The position numbers and the translations under genes are program-made. The notes beneath the pieces were generated by a model. The model had not been told where the DNA came from. It saw only the letters and a program-made list of their open reading frames with translations, and ran no database searches. Shown here piece by piece: positions 60,903 to 64,000 of a stretch of DNA of 64,000 bases; position 1 is the stretch's first letter; the number at the start of each line of letters is the position of its first letter. The stretch is from Flavobacterium salmonis (lineage in GTDB: Bacteria > Bacteroidota > Bacteroidia > Flavobacteriales > Flavobacteriaceae), in contig NZ_CAIJDP010000062.1 of the NCBI RefSeq assembly GCF_903819435.1, forward strand, positions 248,001 through 312,000. The letters run 5' to 3'.

Positions 60903-61880
60903 ATGTCACAAGTTGAACCAATACTACAAGAAAACAAGAATCGTTTCGTTATTTTTCCAATTAAACATCATGATATTTGGGAATGGTATAAAAAAATGGA
61001 AGCTAGTTTTTGGACTGCCGAAGAAATTGATTTGCATCAGGACTTGACAGATTGGAACAATAAATTAAGTGACGACGAAAGATATTTCATTAAACATATT
61101 TTGGCATTTTTTGCTGCTTCTGACGGAATCGTAAATGAAAACCTGGCTGAGAACTTTGTAAATGAGGTACAATATGCCGAAGCTAAATTTTTCTACGGTT
61201 TCCAAATTATGATGGAGAATATTCACAGTGAGACTTATTCTTTATTAATTGATACTTATGTCAAAGACGAAGCAGAAAAAGCTGAATTGTTTAATGCTTT
61301 GGAAGTATTCCCTGCAATTGGTAAAAAAGCAGAATGGGCTTTAAAATGGATCGAGTCTGATTCATTTGCTGAAAGGCTGATTGCTTTTGCTGCGGTTGAA
61401 GGAATTTTCTTCTCAGGAGCTTTTTGTTCTATTTATTGGTTAAAAAAACGTGGTTTAATGCCAGGTTTGACTTTTTCTAATGAATTGATTTCCCGCGACG
61501 AAGGTGTACATTGTGATTTTGCCGTTCACCTGCATAATCACCATTTGATTAACAAAGTTCCAAAAGAAAGAATTAAAGAAATCATTGTTGATGCTTTAAA
61601 TATCGAAAGAGAATTTGTTACAGAATCTCTTCCGGTTAGTTTGATTGGAATGAATGCGACTTTAATGACACAATATTTAGAATTTGTTGCAGACAGATTA
61701 TTAGTAGAATTAGGTTGTGAACGTGTTTATGGATCAGCTAATCCGTTTGATTTCATGGACATGATTTCTCTTCAGGGAAAAACCAATTTCTTTGAAAAAC
61801 GTGTTGCAGAGTATCAAAAATCAGGTGTGATGAACACAGATAGTGATGCTCAGAAAATTTCATTCGATGCAGATTTTTAG
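60903..61880 (+). CDS. nrdB: Ribonucleotide reductase small (radical) subunit
   Basis: 325 residues from the ATG giving [15 protein letters not shown]; upstream in-frame starts give a non-conserved leader. It makes the radical for dNTP synthesis. Metal-ligand blocks are [23 protein letters not shown] and [11 protein letters not shown], with Glu and His of ExxH and Tyr four residues later. Lower helices are [13 protein letters not shown]. No ATP-cone is at its N terminus. The closely related Flavobacterium johnsoniae enzyme is described as the dimanganese class Id type, so this is a likely class Id beta subunit. It precedes nrdA by 266 nt. Confidence 0.95.
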   Translation: MSQVEPILQENKNRFVIFPIKHHDIWEWYKKMEASFWTAEEIDLHQDLTDWNNKLSDDERYFIKHILAFFAASDGIVNENLAENFVNEVQYAEAKFFYGFQIMMENIHSETYSLLIDTYVKDEAEKAELFNALEVFPAIGKKAEWALKWIESDSFAERLIAFAAVEGIFFSGAFCSIYWLKKRGLMPGLTFSNELISRDEGVHCDFAVHLHNHHLINKVPKERIKEIIVDALNIEREFVTESLPVSLIGMNATLMTQYLEFVADRLLVELGCERVYGSANPFDFMDMISLQGKTNFFEKRVAEYQKSGVMNTDSDAQKISFDADF

Positions 61881-62146
61881 ACAACAAAAATATTTTAGTG
61901 TTTAACCCCAAAATAAACACTGATTAAGATTAAAATTTTATAACAAAACATTTTTAGAATCTCTTTTCCCAAATCGAAGATTCAATAATTTTCAACGCTT
62001 TTTCGGTCTGATTTCAGGTTGGAATAGGGTAGCTATTGAGAATGCTGTAATTCTCAAAAAATAATTAAAAATCACACAATGTTTAAGTGCTGGAATTCGT
62101 TTTCCAGTGACTTTAATTTTTTCAATAACACTAAAAAAGTAAGCTT
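61881..62146. other. nrdB-nrdA spacer with three hairpins
   Basis: Hairpins: AGTGTTT/AAACACT (61897-61921); TTGAGAAT/ATTCTCAA (62036-62057); and AAGT-CTGGAA/TTCCAG-ACTT (62085-62113), followed by a T-rich stretch. The third lies just before the nrdA start and looks like an attenuator or weak terminator. No ORF is visible. Confidence 0.5.
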
Positions 62147-64000
62147 ATGTATGTAGTAAAAAGAGATGGCCACAAAGAGCCGGTAATGTTTGATAAGATT
62201 ACAGAAAGAATCAAAAAATTGTGTTACGGGCTTAATGAGCTTGTAGATCCTGTTAAGGTAGCCATGAGAGTTATCGAAGGATTGTATGACGGAGTTTCTA
62301 CATCTGAACTTGATAATCTTGCGGCAGAAACAGCGGCTTCTATGACTATTGCACATCCTGATTATGCGCAATTGGCAGCTCGTGTGGCAATCTCAAACCT
62401 GCATTCAAATACTAAAAAATCGTTCTCAGAAACGATGAAAGATATGTATCACTACGTAAATCCAAGAAACGGTCAGGATGCACCATTAATTGCTGATGAC
62501 GTATATAAAGTGATTCAGGAAAATGCAGCTTTCTTAGATTCTCATATCATTTATACCAGAGATTTCAATTACGATTATTTTGGTTTTAAAACCTTAGAGC
62601 GTTCGTATTTGTTGAAAATCAATGGAAAAATCGTTGAGCGTCCACAGCATATGTTGATGCGTGTTTCGGTAGGGATTCACTTAGATGATTTAAAATCGGT
62701 AATTGAGACTTACGATTTAATGTCTAAAAAATATTTCACGCATGCAACGCCAACGTTGTTCAATGCTGGAACTCCAAAACCACAAATGTCTTCTTGTTTC
62801 CTTTTGGCTATGCAGGATGACAGTATTGATGGTATTTACGATACTTTAAAACAAACAGCAAAAATCTCGCAATCAGCAGGAGGAATTGGTCTTTCTATTC
62901 ATAACGTTCGTGCAACAGGATCTTACATTCGCGGTACAAACGGAACTTCAAACGGAATTGTTCCGATGTTGCGAGTATTCAATGATACAGCACGTTATGT
63001 AGATCAGGGTGGTGGAAAACGTAAAGGAAGCTTTGCGATTTACATCGAAACCTGGCATGCGGATATCTTTGATTTCTTAGATTTAAAGAAAAACACAGGA
63101 AAAGAAGAAATGCGTGCAAGAGATTTATTCTTTGCAATGTGGACATCTGATTTATTCATGAAACGTGTGCAGGAAGATGCATCATGGACTTTAATGTGCC
63201 CTAACGAATGTCCTGGTTTATATGATGTTTACGGAGATGAATTCGAAGCAATGTACCTTGATTATGAATTTAGAGGAAAAGGTAGAAAAACGATTCGTGC
63301 TCGTGAATTATGGGAGAAAATTTTGGAATCACAAATCGAAACTGGAACGCCTTACATGTTGTACAAAGATGCCGCCAACCGTAAATCAAACCACAAGAAT
63401 TTAGGAACAATTCGTTCTTCAAACTTGTGTACGGAGATTATGGAGTACACATCTAAAGATGAAATTGCAGTTTGTAACCTGGCTTCTATTTCGTTACCAA
63501 TGTTTATTGAAAACGGAAAATTCGATCACGAAGCGCTTTACAATGTTACAAAACGTGTAACCCGTAACCTGAACAAAGTAATCGACAGAAATTACTATCC
63601 TGTAAAAGAAGCAGAAAACTCTAACTTACGTCACCGTCCGGTTGGATTGGGAGTACAAGGTTTGGCTGATGCTTTCATCATGTTGCGTATGCCGTTTACA
63701 AGTGATGAAGCAAAAAAATTAAACCAGGAAATTTTCGAAACATTATACTTCGCAGCTGTAACCGCTTCTATGGAAATGGCGAAAGAAGAAGGACCCTATT
63801 CTACATTTGAAGGTTCTCCAATGTCTAAAGGAGAATTCCAATACAATATGTGGGGAATGAAAGATGAAGAATTGTCAGGCCGTTGGGACTGGGCATCCTT
63901 AAGAAAAGAGGTTGTAGAGCACGGAGTTCGTAACTCATTATTAGTTGCGCCAATGCCAACAGCTTCGACTTCTCAGATTTTAGGAAACAACGAAGCTTTC
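62147..64000 (+). CDS. nrdA: Ribonucleotide reductase large subunit (3' end outside window)
   Basis: The visible 618 codons start at [18 protein letters not shown]. Residues ~1-95 are an N-terminal ATP-cone ([16 protein letters not shown]) that senses ATP/dATP. The catalytic domain follows, with the conserved [16 protein letters not shown] carrying the first active-site Cys and [24 protein letters not shown]-type sequence ([10 protein letters not shown]) and [15 protein letters not shown] are present. The gene continues past the window edge; its C-terminal Cys pair is not visible. Confidence 0.96.
   Translation, partial: MYVVKRDGHKEPVMFDKITERIKKLCYGLNELVDPVKVAMRVIEGLYDGVSTSELDNLAAETAASMTIAHPDYAQLAARVAISNLHSNTKKSFSETMKDMYHYVNPRNGQDAPLIADDVYKVIQENAAFLDSHIIYTRDFNYDYFGFKTLERSYLLKINGKIVERPQHMLMRVSVGIHLDDLKSVIETYDLMSKKYFTHATPTLFNAGTPKPQMSSCFLLAMQDDSIDGIYDTLKQTAKISQSAGGIGLSIHNVRATGSYIRGTNGTSNGIVPMLRVFNDTARYVDQGGGKRKGSFAIYIETWHADIFDFLDLKKNTGKEEMRARDLFFAMWTSDLFMKRVQEDASWTLMCPNECPGLYDVYGDEFEAMYLDYEFRGKGRKTIRARELWEKILESQIETGTPYMLYKDAANRKSNHKNLGTIRSSNLCTEIMEYTSKDEIAVCNLASISLPMFIENGKFDHEALYNVTKRVTRNLNKVIDRNYYPVKEAENSNLRHRPVGLGVQGLADAFIMLRMPFTSDEAKKLNQEIFETLYFAAVTASMEMAKEEGPYSTFEGSPMSKGEFQYNMWGMKDEELSGRWDWASLRKEVVEHGVRNSLLVAPMPTASTSQILGNNEAF

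Overview
The window is chromosomal DNA from a Flavobacteriaceae member, most likely Flavobacterium. It is AT-rich and most genes lack Shine-Dalgarno sites. Several genes have Bacteroidetes-type promoters (TTTG, 19-21 nt, TAnnTTTG). Lineage markers include a type IX secretion (T9SS) sorting domain, DUF5686, DUF4271, DUF4296 and DUF3098 proteins, carboxypeptidase-domain TonB receptors, and a DPM1-type glycosyltransferase next to dihydroorotase. I saw no rRNA, tRNA, CRISPR array, prophage or transposase. Both edges cut genes: the 3' end of tdk on the left and the 5' part of nrdA on the right.

Layout. 1-7 kb: tdk end, rpoN (sigma-54), asnS, an RND/MMPL transporter. 7-14 kb: a Gdx-like SMR exporter, a LytS/LytTR two-component pair, a CPA2 cation/proton antiporter, a DUF5686 outer-membrane protein. 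14-21 kb: pyrH-frr, a DUF4272 protein, a thioredoxin-like protein, a candidate 25-residue amphipathic peptide gene, and the ftsX-DUF3098-uppP-truB cluster. 21-28 kb: leuS with an in-frame palindromic repeat insertion, a hydrolase/ECF sigma/membrane protein operon, a zinc peptidase, an Lrp regulator. 28-36 kb: hemD, DUF4271, a DPM1-like transferase, pyrC, DUF4296, an epimerase, tyrS, and a LuxE-like acyl transferase with a decayed copy of its 3' end nearby. 36-45 kb: a probable phosphate-starvation locus (T9SS mini-protein, beta-helix lipoprotein, TonB receptor, PhoB/PhoR-like pair, OprP-type porin). 45-58 kb: a MurG-like glycosyltransferase, a large outer-membrane barrel, aspartate kinase, fbp, TerB, HupE, dCMP deaminase, a CtpA protease. 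58-64 kb: a minimal flavoprotein, MarC, DUF3109, nrdB and nrdA.

The most coherent functional unit is at 36.4-44.7 kb. The promoters of the porin, the TonB receptor and the beta-helix lipoprotein each carry three direct repeats close to TAACAT, spaced exactly 11 bp apart. In each case the last repeat starts 14-15 bp before the -7 element. This is the geometry expected of a PhoB-type activator replacing the -33 contact, and a phoB/phoR-like pair lies between the targets. I infer one regulon that couples a general porin to a TonB receptor/surface-lipoprotein pair lacking SusD.

The second notable object is the short transcription unit at 17.64-17.91 kb. It has a TAnnTTTG element, a 25-codon ORF whose residues 2-16 form an almost perfectly segregated amphipathic helix, and a strong intrinsic terminator. 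Repeats are frequent between genes: REP-like palindromes, a shared AAACCCGACA terminator stem at three convergent junctions, and a CCAAATTCC hairpin family. One palindromic repeat lies inside leuS.
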